Shown: positions 51,881 through 60,611 of the stretch, piece after piece
How positions within the stretch are numbered: the first letter of the stretch is position 1
Layout: each line of letters opens with the position of its first letter
Assembly (NCBI RefSeq): GCF_029906645.1
Contig: NZ_JARYGZ010000001.1
Location: 310,001-374,000, forward strand
Source: Sphingomonas oryzagri
GTDB lineage: Bacteria > Pseudomonadota > Alphaproteobacteria > Sphingomonadales > Sphingomonadaceae
Reading direction: 5' to 3'
DNA length: 64,000 bases
Notes under the pieces: generated by a model
What the model was told of the DNA's origin: nothing
The model's database searches: none
Seen by the model: the letters and a program-made list of their open reading frames with translations, nothing else
Program-made: the position numbers and the translations under genes

Positions 51881-52639
51881 GTGGATCTCGGGCTCAAGGG
51901 ATTGAAGGTGATCCTCACCGGCGGCAGCCGCGGCACGGGGCGGACGGCGCTGGAGAAGTTCGCCGCCGAGGGCGCCGACGTCGGCTTCTTCTCGCGCAAC
52001 CAGGACCAGATCGACGATGCCGTCGCGGCCTATACCAAGCATGGCGTGAAGGTGGTCGGCAAGAAGGGCGACCTCGCCGATCTCGATGCCTATCCCAAGC
52101 TGCTGACCGACATCGCCGACGAGCTAGGCGGCTGCGACATCTTCATCCCCTCGGCCAGCGCGTCCGGCTCCAAGCTGGCGCAGGACTGGGAAGCGTGCTT
52201 CCGCATGGACACGCTGGGCACCGTGCAGGGCTGCGAGGCGCTGCTGCCCTATCTGGAAAAGTCGAAGCATGCCGCCATCGTGATGATGTCGAGCATCGCG
52301 GCGACCGAGACCTTCATCGCGCCCAACGCCTTCAACGCGATCAAGGCGACGATCCTCACCTATTCGGGTCAGCTCGCGCAGGCGTGGGGGCCGAAGGGCA
52401 TCCGCGTCAACGCGATCTCGCCGGGGCCGGTGTGGTTCGAGGGCGGCAACTGGGACGACGTGAAGAACGGCGCCCCCGATTTCTACAAGGCCAGCGAGGA
52501 GACCTGCGCGCTCGGCCGGCTCGGCACCACCGAGGATGTCGCCAACGCCATCCTCTTCCTCGCCAGCCCTGCCGCCTCTTGGATCACCGCAACCAACCTG
52601 ATCATCGACGGCGGCTACACCAAGCGCGTGCAGTTCTGA
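51881..52639 (+). CDS. SDR-family protein with Phe at the catalytic Tyr position (D)
   Basis: 252 aa from GTG 51881 (GAAGGAG 5-6 bases upstream); TTG 51878 would add one residue. Paralogue of the protein at 42008: VILTGGSRGTGRTALEKF, MMSSIAATETF, then FNAIK (F151, K155) in place of YxxxK, and the same GYTKRVQF end. The pair's shared loss of Tyr indicates a conserved subfamily rather than a chance mutation. Confidence 0.88.
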   Translation: MDLGLKGLKVILTGGSRGTGRTALEKFAAEGADVGFFSRNQDQIDDAVAAYTKHGVKVVGKKGDLADLDAYPKLLTDIADELGGCDIFIPSASASGSKLAQDWEACFRMDTLGTVQGCEALLPYLEKSKHAAIVMMSSIAATETFIAPNAFNAIKATILTYSGQLAQAWGPKGIRVNAISPGPVWFEGGNWDDVKNGAPDFYKASEETCALGRLGTTEDVANAILFLASPAASWITATNLIIDGGYTKRVQF

Positions 52640-52647
52640 GGCTCTAA

Positions 52648-52780
52648 AATCCTCCCCCGCCAGGGGGAGGTGGCGCCGGAGGCGACGGAGGGAAGGCGGT
52701 GGTGTCCGTCACGGGAGTCCCGCCGTCGGCCCCCACCACCATGCTCCGCATGGTCCCCCTCTCCCTGGCGGGGGAGGATT
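52648..52780. repeat. Palindromic intergenic repeat (copy 2)
   Basis: 133 bases with near-perfect terminal inverted repeats: AATCCTCCCCCGCCAGGG at the left end and its complement at the right (52763-52780). Inside are a CCTCCCCC-GCCA-GGGGGAGG hairpin and a GGTGGTG/CACCACC centre. Same family as 2296-2428. It separates two convergent transcripts and could fold into a cruciform. No open reading frame of note. Confidence 0.8.
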
Positions 52781-52785
52781 GAAGG

Positions 52786-53496
52786 TTACGGCTGCTGCAT
52801 CGCGCCGCCGTCCACCAGCATGCCATGGCCGCTGACGAAGCGTGCGTCGTCGGACATCAGGAAGGCGATCACGTCGGCGATGTCTTCGGGCTGGCCGAGC
52901 CGGCCGAGCGCGGCCTTGTTGGTCCAGAAGCCGGCATAATCGGGGTTGGAAAACACCTCGGCGGTCAGCGGCGTGGCGATCGCGCCGGGCTGCACGCAAT
53001 TGACCGTGATCCTGTCCGGCCCCAGCTCCGCCGCCATCGCGCGCGTCATGCCGAGCACGGCGTGCTTGGAGGCGGCATAAGCGACCAGCCCCGGCGCGCC
53101 GAAGCTCGACATCACCGATCCGATCGTGACGATCCGCCCCCGGCCGGACGCGCGCAGCGCCGGGATGGCGGCGCGGGCGAGGCGGAAGACGGCGCTGACG
53201 TTCACCGCCAGCACCAGATCCCAATAGGCATCGTCATGGGTTTCCAGCGGCTCGCCGCGCGCGATGCCGGCGCAGGCGGCGACGCCGTCGAGCGCGCCCA
53301 TCGCCTCGATCGCGGCGGCGACGATCCGGTCCGACGCGCCCGCCTCGGTCACGTCCAGCCGCAGCTCGACATCGCCCGCGCGATCGACGCCGAACACCTG
53401 CGCGCCGTCGCGCCGCAGCCGTGCGGCGGTCGCCTTGCCGATGCCCGATCCGGCGCCGGTGACGACGACATGACGCCCTGCCAGCCGCTCCATCAT
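52786..53496 (-). CDS. Short-chain dehydrogenase/reductase (E)
   Basis: 236 aa from ATG 53496, which overlaps the stop of the MDR gene (ATGA). NAD motif VVVTGAGSGIGKATAARLRR, acidic GVDRAG favouring NAD, IGSVMS Ser and YAASK catalytic pair; GHGMLVDGGAM close. Typical classical SDR. Last gene of a minus-strand series that begins at the TonB receptor. Confidence 0.9.
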   Translation of the reverse strand: MMERLAGRHVVVTGAGSGIGKATAARLRRDGAQVFGVDRAGDVELRLDVTEAGASDRIVAAAIEAMGALDGVAACAGIARGEPLETHDDAYWDLVLAVNVSAVFRLARAAIPALRASGRGRIVTIGSVMSSFGAPGLVAYAASKHAVLGMTRAMAAELGPDRITVNCVQPGAIATPLTAEVFSNPDYAGFWTNKAALGRLGQPEDIADVIAFLMSDDARFVSGHGMLVDGGAMQQP

Positions 53497-54518
53497 TCGC
53501 CCCCGATCTTCAGGATCATCTTGCCCTGGTTGCTGCCCTCGAACAGCCGGAGGAAGGCGGGCAGGGCGTTCTCGATCCCCTCGTCGACATGTTCGTCGGC
53601 GCGGATCTTCCCCTGCGCCACCCACTGCGCCATCGCCGCCGCACCCTCCGGAAAGCGATCGAGATAGGAGGAGACGAGGAAGCCGTTGATCGAGGCGGAC
53701 TTGACGATCAGCTGCCAGACGTTGCGCGCGCCGACGGCGCCCTCGGTGCTGTTATATTCGCTGATCAGCCCGCACAGCGCGATACGGGCGCCCTGATTCA
53801 GATTGTTGAGACCGGCATCGAGGATGACCCCGCCGACATTCTCGAAGATCACGTCCACGCCGTCCGGCGCCGCCGCGCGGATTTCGGCGGTGAGCGCGGC
53901 CTCATCCTTGCCGCGATAGTCGATTGCCGCGTCGAAACCGTAGTCGCGGGTGAGGCGCGCGCATTTGTCCGCCCCGCCGGCGATGCCGATTGCGCGGCAC
54001 CCCTGGATCTTCGCGATCTGGCCGACCAGCGAGCCGACCGCACCGGCCGCACCCGTCACCAGCACCGTCTCGCCCGCTTTGGGCTTGCCGACGTCGAGCA
54101 GTCCGAAATAGGCGGTGAGGCCGACCGCGCCGAGCACCGAGAGATAGTTGGTGACCGACGGCACCGCCTTCGCGTCGATCTTCATGGTGAAGCCGCCGGG
54201 CTTCGCGATCGAATAATCCTCGATGCCGTTCAGGCCGAGCACCCAGTCGCCGGGCGCGAAATCCGGATTGGCAGACGCCGCGACCTCGCCGATCGTCGAG
54301 GCACGGACGGGGGCGCCGAGCGGCACCGGCGGCATGTAGGAGGGGCGATCGTCCAGCCAGCCGCGCATCGCGGGATCGAGCGAGGCGTAGCGGTTGCGGA
54401 TCAGCACCTCTCCGTCGCGCGGTTCCGGCACGGGCTGCGTGTCGTGCGCGAAGTCGGCGGCGGTGGGCAGACCCGACGGGCGGCGGACGAGGGTGAAGCG
54501 GCGGTTGATCGTCGTCAT
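53493..54518 (-). CDS. Zinc-independent MDR oxidoreductase (3)
   Basis: 341 aa from ATG 54518 (GAGGAGA upstream). NADP-dependent double-bond reductase family: LVRRPSGLPTAADF, LDPAMRGWL, TGAAGAVGSLVGQIAKIQGC, VDVIFENVGG, and C-terminal GSNQGKMILKIG. More distant from the pair at 21579 and 42803, closer to the CurA/YncB group. Linked on both sides to ThuA-like and SDR genes. Confidence 0.9.
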   Translation of the reverse strand: MTTINRRFTLVRRPSGLPTAADFAHDTQPVPEPRDGEVLIRNRYASLDPAMRGWLDDRPSYMPPVPLGAPVRASTIGEVAASANPDFAPGDWVLGLNGIEDYSIAKPGGFTMKIDAKAVPSVTNYLSVLGAVGLTAYFGLLDVGKPKAGETVLVTGAAGAVGSLVGQIAKIQGCRAIGIAGGADKCARLTRDYGFDAAIDYRGKDEAALTAEIRAAAPDGVDVIFENVGGVILDAGLNNLNQGARIALCGLISEYNSTEGAVGARNVWQLIVKSASINGFLVSSYLDRFPEGAAAMAQWVAQGKIRADEHVDEGIENALPAFLRLFEGSNQGKMILKIGGE

Positions 54519-54534
54519 GCGTGTCTCCTCGCGG

Positions 54535-55347
54535 TCAGGCGCGGGCTTCGGGCGAGGCGACCCAGCGGATCGCATTCTCCACCAGCCGCCGGTAGACCGG
54601 ATTGTCGTAGGTGATCTGGTCGTCGCCGGGCTGGAGGTAGACGAGCGGGCTGTTGCCGGCACGCTTGGTCCAGCCGATCAGGTTCGATCCTTCCTCGTGG
54701 CTCCAGCCCTCGTTGCTGAACATCCGCCCCTCCATCGCGGCGGTCGCCGAATAGAAGCCGTCGCGCGTGAAGGCGTGGCTGGAACGGAGCAGAGGCGTCA
54801 CCTCGTCCTCGAACACCTCGCCGAGATAGGCCTCGTCCGTCATCGCGAAGGTCGCGGGGATGCCTGCCATCACCGGATGATCGGGCGCGACCACCTCGGC
54901 GGTGTATTCGACCTGGTGGCGATAGCCGGAATCGGGCCGGTCGCGACCGCGCAACGGGCCGGGGCGGTAGAGGAAGCTGCCGCCCAGCGCATCGGCATAA
55001 GCGGGCCAGGCCGGCCATCCGGCGAACGCGTGATGCAGCGCGACGATGCCCTTGCCCTGTTCCAGCAGCGCGGTGAAGCCGGTGCGGAACGCCTCGCCCG
55101 GATCGACATAGCCGGGCCTGTCGGTCTCGGCCGCGAAATCGAGGCCGGGCATGTCGTAGAGGACGAGCACGTCGAACGGCGCCATCCCGTCCGGGTTCAT
55201 CAGCTGCGCGGCGGCGGGCTGATCCACCATCGTGGCGGAGATGCCCTCCATGCCGTCGAACAAAGCGGCGAAGGCGTTGCGATCGAAGGGGTGGCCGCGC
55301 ACTGCGACCAGCGCCTTCAGCGGCGCGCGATAATCTATTGTCGGCAT
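54535..55347 (-). CDS. ThuA-like protein (B)
   Basis: 270 aa. ThuA-like fold (ALVAVRGHPFDRNAFAALF, DVLVLYDMPGLDF, GKGIVALHHAFAGWPAWPAY with HH at the elbow, ILxGWTKRAGNSPLVYLQPG-like close). Reaction unknown; homologue of the protein at 41210 in the other half of the cluster. Its start lies 13 bases inside the end of the preceding GFA-domain gene. Confidence 0.75.
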   Translation of the reverse strand: MPTIDYRAPLKALVAVRGHPFDRNAFAALFDGMEGISATMVDQPAAAQLMNPDGMAPFDVLVLYDMPGLDFAAETDRPGYVDPGEAFRTGFTALLEQGKGIVALHHAFAGWPAWPAYADALGGSFLYRPGPLRGRDRPDSGYRHQVEYTAEVVAPDHPVMAGIPATFAMTDEAYLGEVFEDEVTPLLRSSHAFTRDGFYSATAAMEGRMFSNEGWSHEEGSNLIGWTKRAGNSPLVYLQPGDDQITYDNPVYRRLVENAIRWVASPEARA

Positions 55348-55808
55348 GTATCGTCCTTGCCGGGGATCACGGGCATCTCCTCACGCAGCGCGATGCGATC
55401 GGCGGGGGGGAAGAGCACCCAGGTCTGGGCGCGTTCGGTCCAGTAATGGCTGGAGGGCTGGAGGTCGGTCGTGTCGTCGAGCGTGCCCGCCTTGACGAAG
55501 CGCACGCCCGCCTCGGTCGCCGTCGGCGTGTCGGTGAGGATCGGCGATCCGCAGGACGGGCAGAAACGCCGCCAGACGTCGTGCCCGCTATTGCCGATGT
55601 CGTCATAGGTGGAAAGGTCGCCCTCCACCTCCAGCATGTCGCGCCCGACGATCGCGACAACCGAGAGCGCACCGCCGGATTGCTTCTGGCAATGCCGGCA
55701 GCTGCAGGTGACGAGATCGAGCGGCGGCCACACCATCGTGTAGCGCACCGCCCCGCACAGGCACCCACCGGCACGTCGCTGGGCGCCGGCGGGTGCCTTG
55801 ACCGGCAT
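55335..55808 (-). CDS. GFA-family zinc protein
   Basis: 157 aa from ATG 55808, sharing one base with the receptor stop (TGATG). Two zinc-binding cysteine sets: GGCLCGAV, CSCRHCQKQSG and RFCPSCGSPI, as in glutathione-dependent formaldehyde-activating enzymes. Such proteins handle formaldehyde or related thiol adducts, fitting the possibility that the Rieske enzymes demethylate and release formaldehyde. This functional link is inference. Confidence 0.88.
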   Translation of the reverse strand: MPVKAPAGAQRRAGGCLCGAVRYTMVWPPLDLVTCSCRHCQKQSGGALSVVAIVGRDMLEVEGDLSTYDDIGNSGHDVWRRFCPSCGSPILTDTPTATEAGVRFVKAGTLDDTTDLQPSSHYWTERAQTWVLFPPADRIALREEMPVIPGKDDTCRQ

Positions 55809-58225
55809 CAGAACTTGTAGGTGCCCTGGAGCACCAGCTCGCGCGGGCGGCCGATCGTGACGGCGATCTCGTCCGGTGTACCGAACGCCTTCTCCGAACC
55901 CGCCACCGCATAATATTTGTTGGTCAGGTTGCGGCCGATGAAGGCGAACTCCCAGCGATCGTCCGCCTCGTGCAGGCGGATCGAGGCGTTCAGGCGGGCA
56001 AAACCCTTCTGGTAGCCGTTGGGGTTCTGGTTCTCGAGCAGCCAGTAGCCGCTGGTGTAGTTGGCGTCGGACGAGAAGCCGAGCTTCATGTCGCCATTGC
56101 CCAGCGGCATGTCGTAGGTGAAGCCGCCGGTCATGCTCCATTTCGGCGCGCGGACAAGCGAGGTGCCGGTCAGATCCTGCGTGCCGTTGGCGCCGGTGCA
56201 GCCCGTCGCCGCCGTCTGGCCCGAATAGCAGGGCGCATCGAAGCTCAGATACTTGGCGTCGTTATAGCCGACCGAGGCACGGATCTGAAAATCGCGGGTG
56301 ATGCTGTAGGAGCTGTCCACCTCCACACCGGTCGTCCGCGCCGAGGCGGCGTTCTTGATCGTGAAGGAGGGCGGCGTCGGGTTGAACGAGGTGAGCTGCA
56401 ACCCCTTGTAGGTGTAGCGGTAGATTGCCGCGTTGATCGCCAGCTTGCCCCCCATCAGCGAACCCTTGGCGCCGATCTCGCCGCCGCGCGTATGTTCGGG
56501 CTTGAAGCTCAGATTGTCGGCATTCTGGCCCGGCGAGAGGATCGAGGGGTTGGAGAAGCCGCCCGATTTGTAGCCGGTCTTGTACGCCGCGTAGAGCGTG
56601 GTGTTGCGCGTCGGGTGCCAGGTCAGCGTCGCTTCCGGCGACCAGTTGGTGTCGGAGAACTTGCCCGAGCTGAAATCGCCCTCGGCCTCGACCAGCCCGA
56701 GCGCCGCGATATTCTCGTTGACGAAGCTGTTGCCGAGCGTGGTGTGCTTCACCTCGCGCGTCCAGCGGACGCCGCCGGCCAGCTCGAGGTTGGGCAGGAT
56801 ATTGTAGATCGCCTGGCCGAACGCCGAATAGGTCTTGCCCTTGTTGAAGCTCAGCAGCTGCCAGTTGTTGGTCTGGCCGTTGCGCGGATCGGGGCCGACA
56901 TCGCCGATGAAGCCGTTGCCGCGCGTATCGCGCTTGCTGTCCTCGTAATAGGCACCGAACGCGAAGTTGAGCGGCCCCTCGAAGGTCGTGTTGAGGCGGA
57001 GTTCCTGGGTGAAGGCCTTGCTGTCGTCGAGGTTGGCGCCGAACACCGTCGGCGAGCTGTCGTTGGCGAAATTGTCGAAGCTGTCGTTGCGATAATGCCA
57101 GTAACCGGTCACCGAGGTGATCGTCGCCTTGTCGAGATGATAGTTCATCGTCAGCGAGGTGAGGAAGGCGTGATACTGGGTGTAGGGCACGCCGCCGTTG
57201 GACTTGGGATAGTTGGCGGCGATTTCGGGATTCAGGGCGCCCAGCGTGCGCACGCCGTTGATCTTGCAGTCGCCATAGGGATCGGTGACGAAGGTGCCGC
57301 TCAGCAAATCGAGCGTCTGCGGGTGGCCCGAGCATTTCAGGTCGTTGCCGCCGGTTTCGCCATGATCCTTGAGCTTGTCGCCGAAGATCTTGAGGTTGGC
57401 GTCGAAGCGGCTGCTCGGCTTCCACGCCAGCGTGCCGCGGCCCAGGAATTCGTGGGTGCCCGGATCGCGGCTGTGCGCGGCGCCGGGGCTGGGGTGGGTC
57501 GGGTCGCTCGGCACCGCCAATTCGCCGGCGACATTCTTGATATAGCCCGCCATCGCGTCGCCGCGCAGCGCGATGCGGAAGCCCAGCGTGTCGGTGATCG
57601 GCCCGGCGACCGCGCCTTCGACATAGCGCTCGTTCGCCTTGAACTCGTAGCCGGCGCGCATGTAGCCGGTGAAATGGTCGGTCGGCCCGTTGGTGTGGAC
57701 CGAGATGACACCACCGGGGCTGTTCTTGCCGAAGAACAGCGCCTGCGGACCCTTCAGCACCTCGACCTGCGCGATGTCGAAGAAGCCCGATGTGATCAGG
57801 CGGCCACGGCTGATCTGCACGCCGTCGATGTTGAGCGAGACGGTCTGGTCGATGCCCGCGTCGAGCGCGGAGGAGCCGATGCCGCGGATCGCGAAGGAGG
57901 CGCCGGCGCCGCCGCCGCCCGTCTTGGCGAGGATCACCTGCGGCACCAGCTGGCCGATCTTGGTGAGGTCGGTCGCGGCGTAGCGGGTGATGTCGCTGGC
58001 GCTCATCGCCGAGACGGCGACGGGCACCTGCAGCAGCGTCTCGTCGCGCTTGCGGGCGGTGACGATGATATCCTCGGCGCCGGTCTGCGCGGCGGGCGCC
58101 GCAGCCGGTGCCGCCGGTTTCGTCGCGTCGGCGGCCTGTGCGTCGGCCGACGTGGCGGCCCATGCGAGCGACGTCGAGGCCAGCAGCATGGCCCCCAGGA
58201 TGCGCGTGTTGCTCCCCATATCCAT
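55808..58225 (-). CDS. TonB-dependent outer-membrane receptor (2)
   Basis: 805 aa. Signal peptide about 1-31, TonB-box-like AEDIIVTARKRDETLLQVPV, plug with IRGIGSSALDAGID and EVLKGPQALFFGKNSPGGVI, barrel ending LVLQGTYKF with C-terminal Phe. Same general group as the receptor at 16200. Likely imports a hydrophobic growth substrate across the outer membrane. It heads the GFA/ThuA/MDR/SDR minus-strand series, and follows Rieske oxygenase 6 with a 102-base gap. Confidence 0.93.
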   Translation of the reverse strand: MDMGSNTRILGAMLLASTSLAWAATSADAQAADATKPAAPAAAPAAQTGAEDIIVTARKRDETLLQVPVAVSAMSASDITRYAATDLTKIGQLVPQVILAKTGGGGAGASFAIRGIGSSALDAGIDQTVSLNIDGVQISRGRLITSGFFDIAQVEVLKGPQALFFGKNSPGGVISVHTNGPTDHFTGYMRAGYEFKANERYVEGAVAGPITDTLGFRIALRGDAMAGYIKNVAGELAVPSDPTHPSPGAAHSRDPGTHEFLGRGTLAWKPSSRFDANLKIFGDKLKDHGETGGNDLKCSGHPQTLDLLSGTFVTDPYGDCKINGVRTLGALNPEIAANYPKSNGGVPYTQYHAFLTSLTMNYHLDKATITSVTGYWHYRNDSFDNFANDSSPTVFGANLDDSKAFTQELRLNTTFEGPLNFAFGAYYEDSKRDTRGNGFIGDVGPDPRNGQTNNWQLLSFNKGKTYSAFGQAIYNILPNLELAGGVRWTREVKHTTLGNSFVNENIAALGLVEAEGDFSSGKFSDTNWSPEATLTWHPTRNTTLYAAYKTGYKSGGFSNPSILSPGQNADNLSFKPEHTRGGEIGAKGSLMGGKLAINAAIYRYTYKGLQLTSFNPTPPSFTIKNAASARTTGVEVDSSYSITRDFQIRASVGYNDAKYLSFDAPCYSGQTAATGCTGANGTQDLTGTSLVRAPKWSMTGGFTYDMPLGNGDMKLGFSSDANYTSGYWLLENQNPNGYQKGFARLNASIRLHEADDRWEFAFIGRNLTNKYYAVAGSEKAFGTPDEIAVTIGRPRELVLQGTYKF

Positions 58226-58327
58226 TCCCCTCCTGACGGTATTTTTTATATGTCTGTCTGTGTCGTCGAGATCGGCCGACGCGCCTACTATCGAAAGTTG
58301 CAGTGACCCTTTGCCGCGCTGGCGCGA

Positions 58328-59788
58328 TCAGCCGACGCGGGCTTCGCCTTCGGCGATCATGCGGCCGATCAGCACGTGGAGAAGGCGGATCCGCATCTCC
58401 GAATAAAGCCCGAAGTGGACGACGCCGGTGCCTGAGGTCTTGAGGCCTTCCTGCACCTGCGGCAGGTTCTCCATATCCTGTTCGAACACCGGGCCGAGCG
58501 CGCCGAGCATCGGCGAGGAGGACCAGTCCTCCTCCAGCGTCAGGCGATGTTCCTGCACCGGCTTCGGGCGGGGGCCGGTCTTGGGCACGCGCTTCAGGAT
58601 GATCACGTCCATGATCGACGTGTCGGGATCGAGCCCGTTCGGCCGCCAGCGATAGACGATGTTAGGGGCGTAGCCCGCCCAGAAGCTCATGTGCGGAAAG
58701 ACGTTGTAGAGGAGGGCGTCGATGATCTCGGCGTCCGACACGTCCGAATAATCCCACCCATCCTCGATGCCGAGCGACTGGCGCGTGATGTTGCACGCGA
58801 ACATGCGCGCGGAGACGCCCTCTTCCAGCGTGTCCGGCGCGTCCGGGGTGTCGCGGGCATTGTTGACCGGCTTCTTCTCGGCCGCGCCGCCTTCCTTGCT
58901 CGCCTGGCCGCCGGAGACGTGGCTGCCGCCGGCCGCCTCCATCGCTTTCAGGATCGCCATGTCGTCGATATTGCGGTCCGACAGCATGGGAGAGGCGACG
59001 CCGGTCGCGGTGAACTGCCGGGTGACGTGGTCGCTCAGCGCATCATACTGGCTGTTCACGTCGCCGAGGAAGGGGGCGAGCTGCGGGTGGGTGGCGATGG
59101 TGTGGTGGCTCTCCATGAAAGCCTCCGCCATCACCTTCCAGTTGCACGGTACCACCTTGGAAACGTGCGCCGCCTTGTAGCGGTTGGCGAAATCGTAGCG
59201 ATCGAAATGGTCGGCGAGCGGCTGGAGCGTGTCCATCAGCGGCCGCGCGGCGGGATCGAAGTTGATGAAGACGAAGCCGCCCCACGTCTCCACCTTCACT
59301 TCGGGAAGGCTTACATCCATCCGGTTGAACTGCGGGAAATCCCAGCCGATCGGGTTGTGCTTGAACGCGCCCGAGCATTTCCAGGCGAGGCCATGATACT
59401 TGCAGCGGAAGTCGACCTTGTGGCCGCTCTTGTCGACCAGCTTGCGGCCGCGATGCAGGCAGCTGTTCCAGAAGGCCTTGATCGATCCGTCCTCCTGCCG
59501 GGTGACCAGCAGGCTCTTGCCGACATTCTCGTAGACGAAGACGTCGCCGGGGTTGGGAATGTCCTCCTCGCGGCAGGCCCATTGCCACACCTTCAGCCAG
59601 ACGTGGCGGACCTCTTTGGCGAAGTGCGCGGGATCGAAATAGTTGGTGACCGGGATGCCCTCGTCGCCGAGGTCGCGGGTCGGCCCCTGGCGGAGATGAT
59701 CGGGGATCGTGCGGGTGTCGCGCTCTAGGATGTCCTCGTAGGATTCGGACGGGTGACGATCCGCGCGAAAATGGTTCGGCTGGTCCAC
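58328..59788 (-). CDS. Rieske non-heme iron oxygenase alpha subunit (6)
   Basis: 486 aa from GTG 59788 (GGAGAG 6 bases upstream; the start aligns with oxygenase 2). Rieske ligands C110/H112 (NSCLHRGRK) and C129/H132 (FRCKYHGLAW); iron site E226, H229, H234 in FMESHHTIATHP. A Lys/Glu/Gly-rich insert (GGQASKEGGAAEKKPV) near residue 290 distinguishes it from oxygenase 2. Divergent from the TetR gene at 59940, which probably controls it. Confidence 0.93.
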   Translation of the reverse strand: MDQPNHFRADRHPSESYEDILERDTRTIPDHLRQGPTRDLGDEGIPVTNYFDPAHFAKEVRHVWLKVWQWACREEDIPNPGDVFVYENVGKSLLVTRQEDGSIKAFWNSCLHRGRKLVDKSGHKVDFRCKYHGLAWKCSGAFKHNPIGWDFPQFNRMDVSLPEVKVETWGGFVFINFDPAARPLMDTLQPLADHFDRYDFANRYKAAHVSKVVPCNWKVMAEAFMESHHTIATHPQLAPFLGDVNSQYDALSDHVTRQFTATGVASPMLSDRNIDDMAILKAMEAAGGSHVSGGQASKEGGAAEKKPVNNARDTPDAPDTLEEGVSARMFACNITRQSLGIEDGWDYSDVSDAEIIDALLYNVFPHMSFWAGYAPNIVYRWRPNGLDPDTSIMDVIILKRVPKTGPRPKPVQEHRLTLEEDWSSSPMLGALGPVFEQDMENLPQVQEGLKTSGTGVVHFGLYSEMRIRLLHVLIGRMIAEGEARVG

Positions 59789-59939
59789 GATGTCTCTCCG
59801 GGCCGGGCGCGCTGTGCGCCTCTTGCGATGGGCCGGGATGTTCGCTCCGATCGGCGGATGCGAGAACCTGTCCTTTGTCATAGAAAACATGTCGGTCGTT
59901 CTGTTGCAGGATGGTCGTCCGGTTTTTGAGGGGTGAGTG

Positions 59940-60611
59940 ATGACGCTGGCGCTGACCGAATTGCTGCCCGAAAGCCTTGCGGAAGAGGGAGGCGAGCCTT
60001 CGGGCTGGCAGCAACGCAAGAGCCGTGCGACGCGCAATGCGATGCTCGACGCCGCGCTCGCCTGCCTGGCGGAGAGCGGCTACGCCAACTGCTCGCTGCA
60101 GACGGTGGCGACGCGCGCCGGTATCTCGCGCGGCGCGATGCTCCACCATTATGCCAGCAAGCTCGATCTGATGGCGGCGGTGATCGAATATGCCTTCTAC
60201 CGGCGCATGGCGGATTTCCTCGATCGCATCCGGGCGCTCACCGACACCCAGCGCGTCGCGCGCAGCGCCGGCATCGCCATTTCCTACGCGACCTGCGGCA
60301 CACCCGAATATGCCGCCTATCTGGAACTGCACGTCGCCTCGCGCACCGATGCCGATCTGCGCGCCATCTTCCTCGATCGCGCGCGGCTCTACGATCGGGT
60401 GTGGCGCGACGAGATCGTGCGGGTGTTCCCCGAATGGGCGGGCGATCCCCGGCTCGACATGCTCAACGATTATGTCTGGGCGGCGGTGGAGGGGCTGGCG
60501 CTCAATAGCGACATCTGGAACGATCCGGCCCGCGCCGACCAGATGCTGCGCTTCGTCGCGCAGACGATCGTGGCGGTGCGCGGCGGCGTGCTGACCGTGG
60601 AGGAGAAGTGA
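59940..60611 (+). CDS. TetR-family regulator (2)
   Basis: 223 aa from ATG 59940 (GAGGGG upstream; a GTG one codon earlier is possible). Helix-turn-helix at about 30-75 (SLQTVATRAGISRGAMLHHY then ASKLDLMAAV). Ligand domain unassigned. Leads a plus-strand series into an iron alcohol dehydrogenase gene that starts on its stop codon (TGATG), and is divergent from Rieske oxygenase 6; both are likely targets. Confidence 0.9.
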   Translation: MTLALTELLPESLAEEGGEPSGWQQRKSRATRNAMLDAALACLAESGYANCSLQTVATRAGISRGAMLHHYASKLDLMAAVIEYAFYRRMADFLDRIRALTDTQRVARSAGIAISYATCGTPEYAAYLELHVASRTDADLRAIFLDRARLYDRVWRDEIVRVFPEWAGDPRLDMLNDYVWAAVEGLALNSDIWNDPARADQMLRFVAQTIVAVRGGVLTVEEK

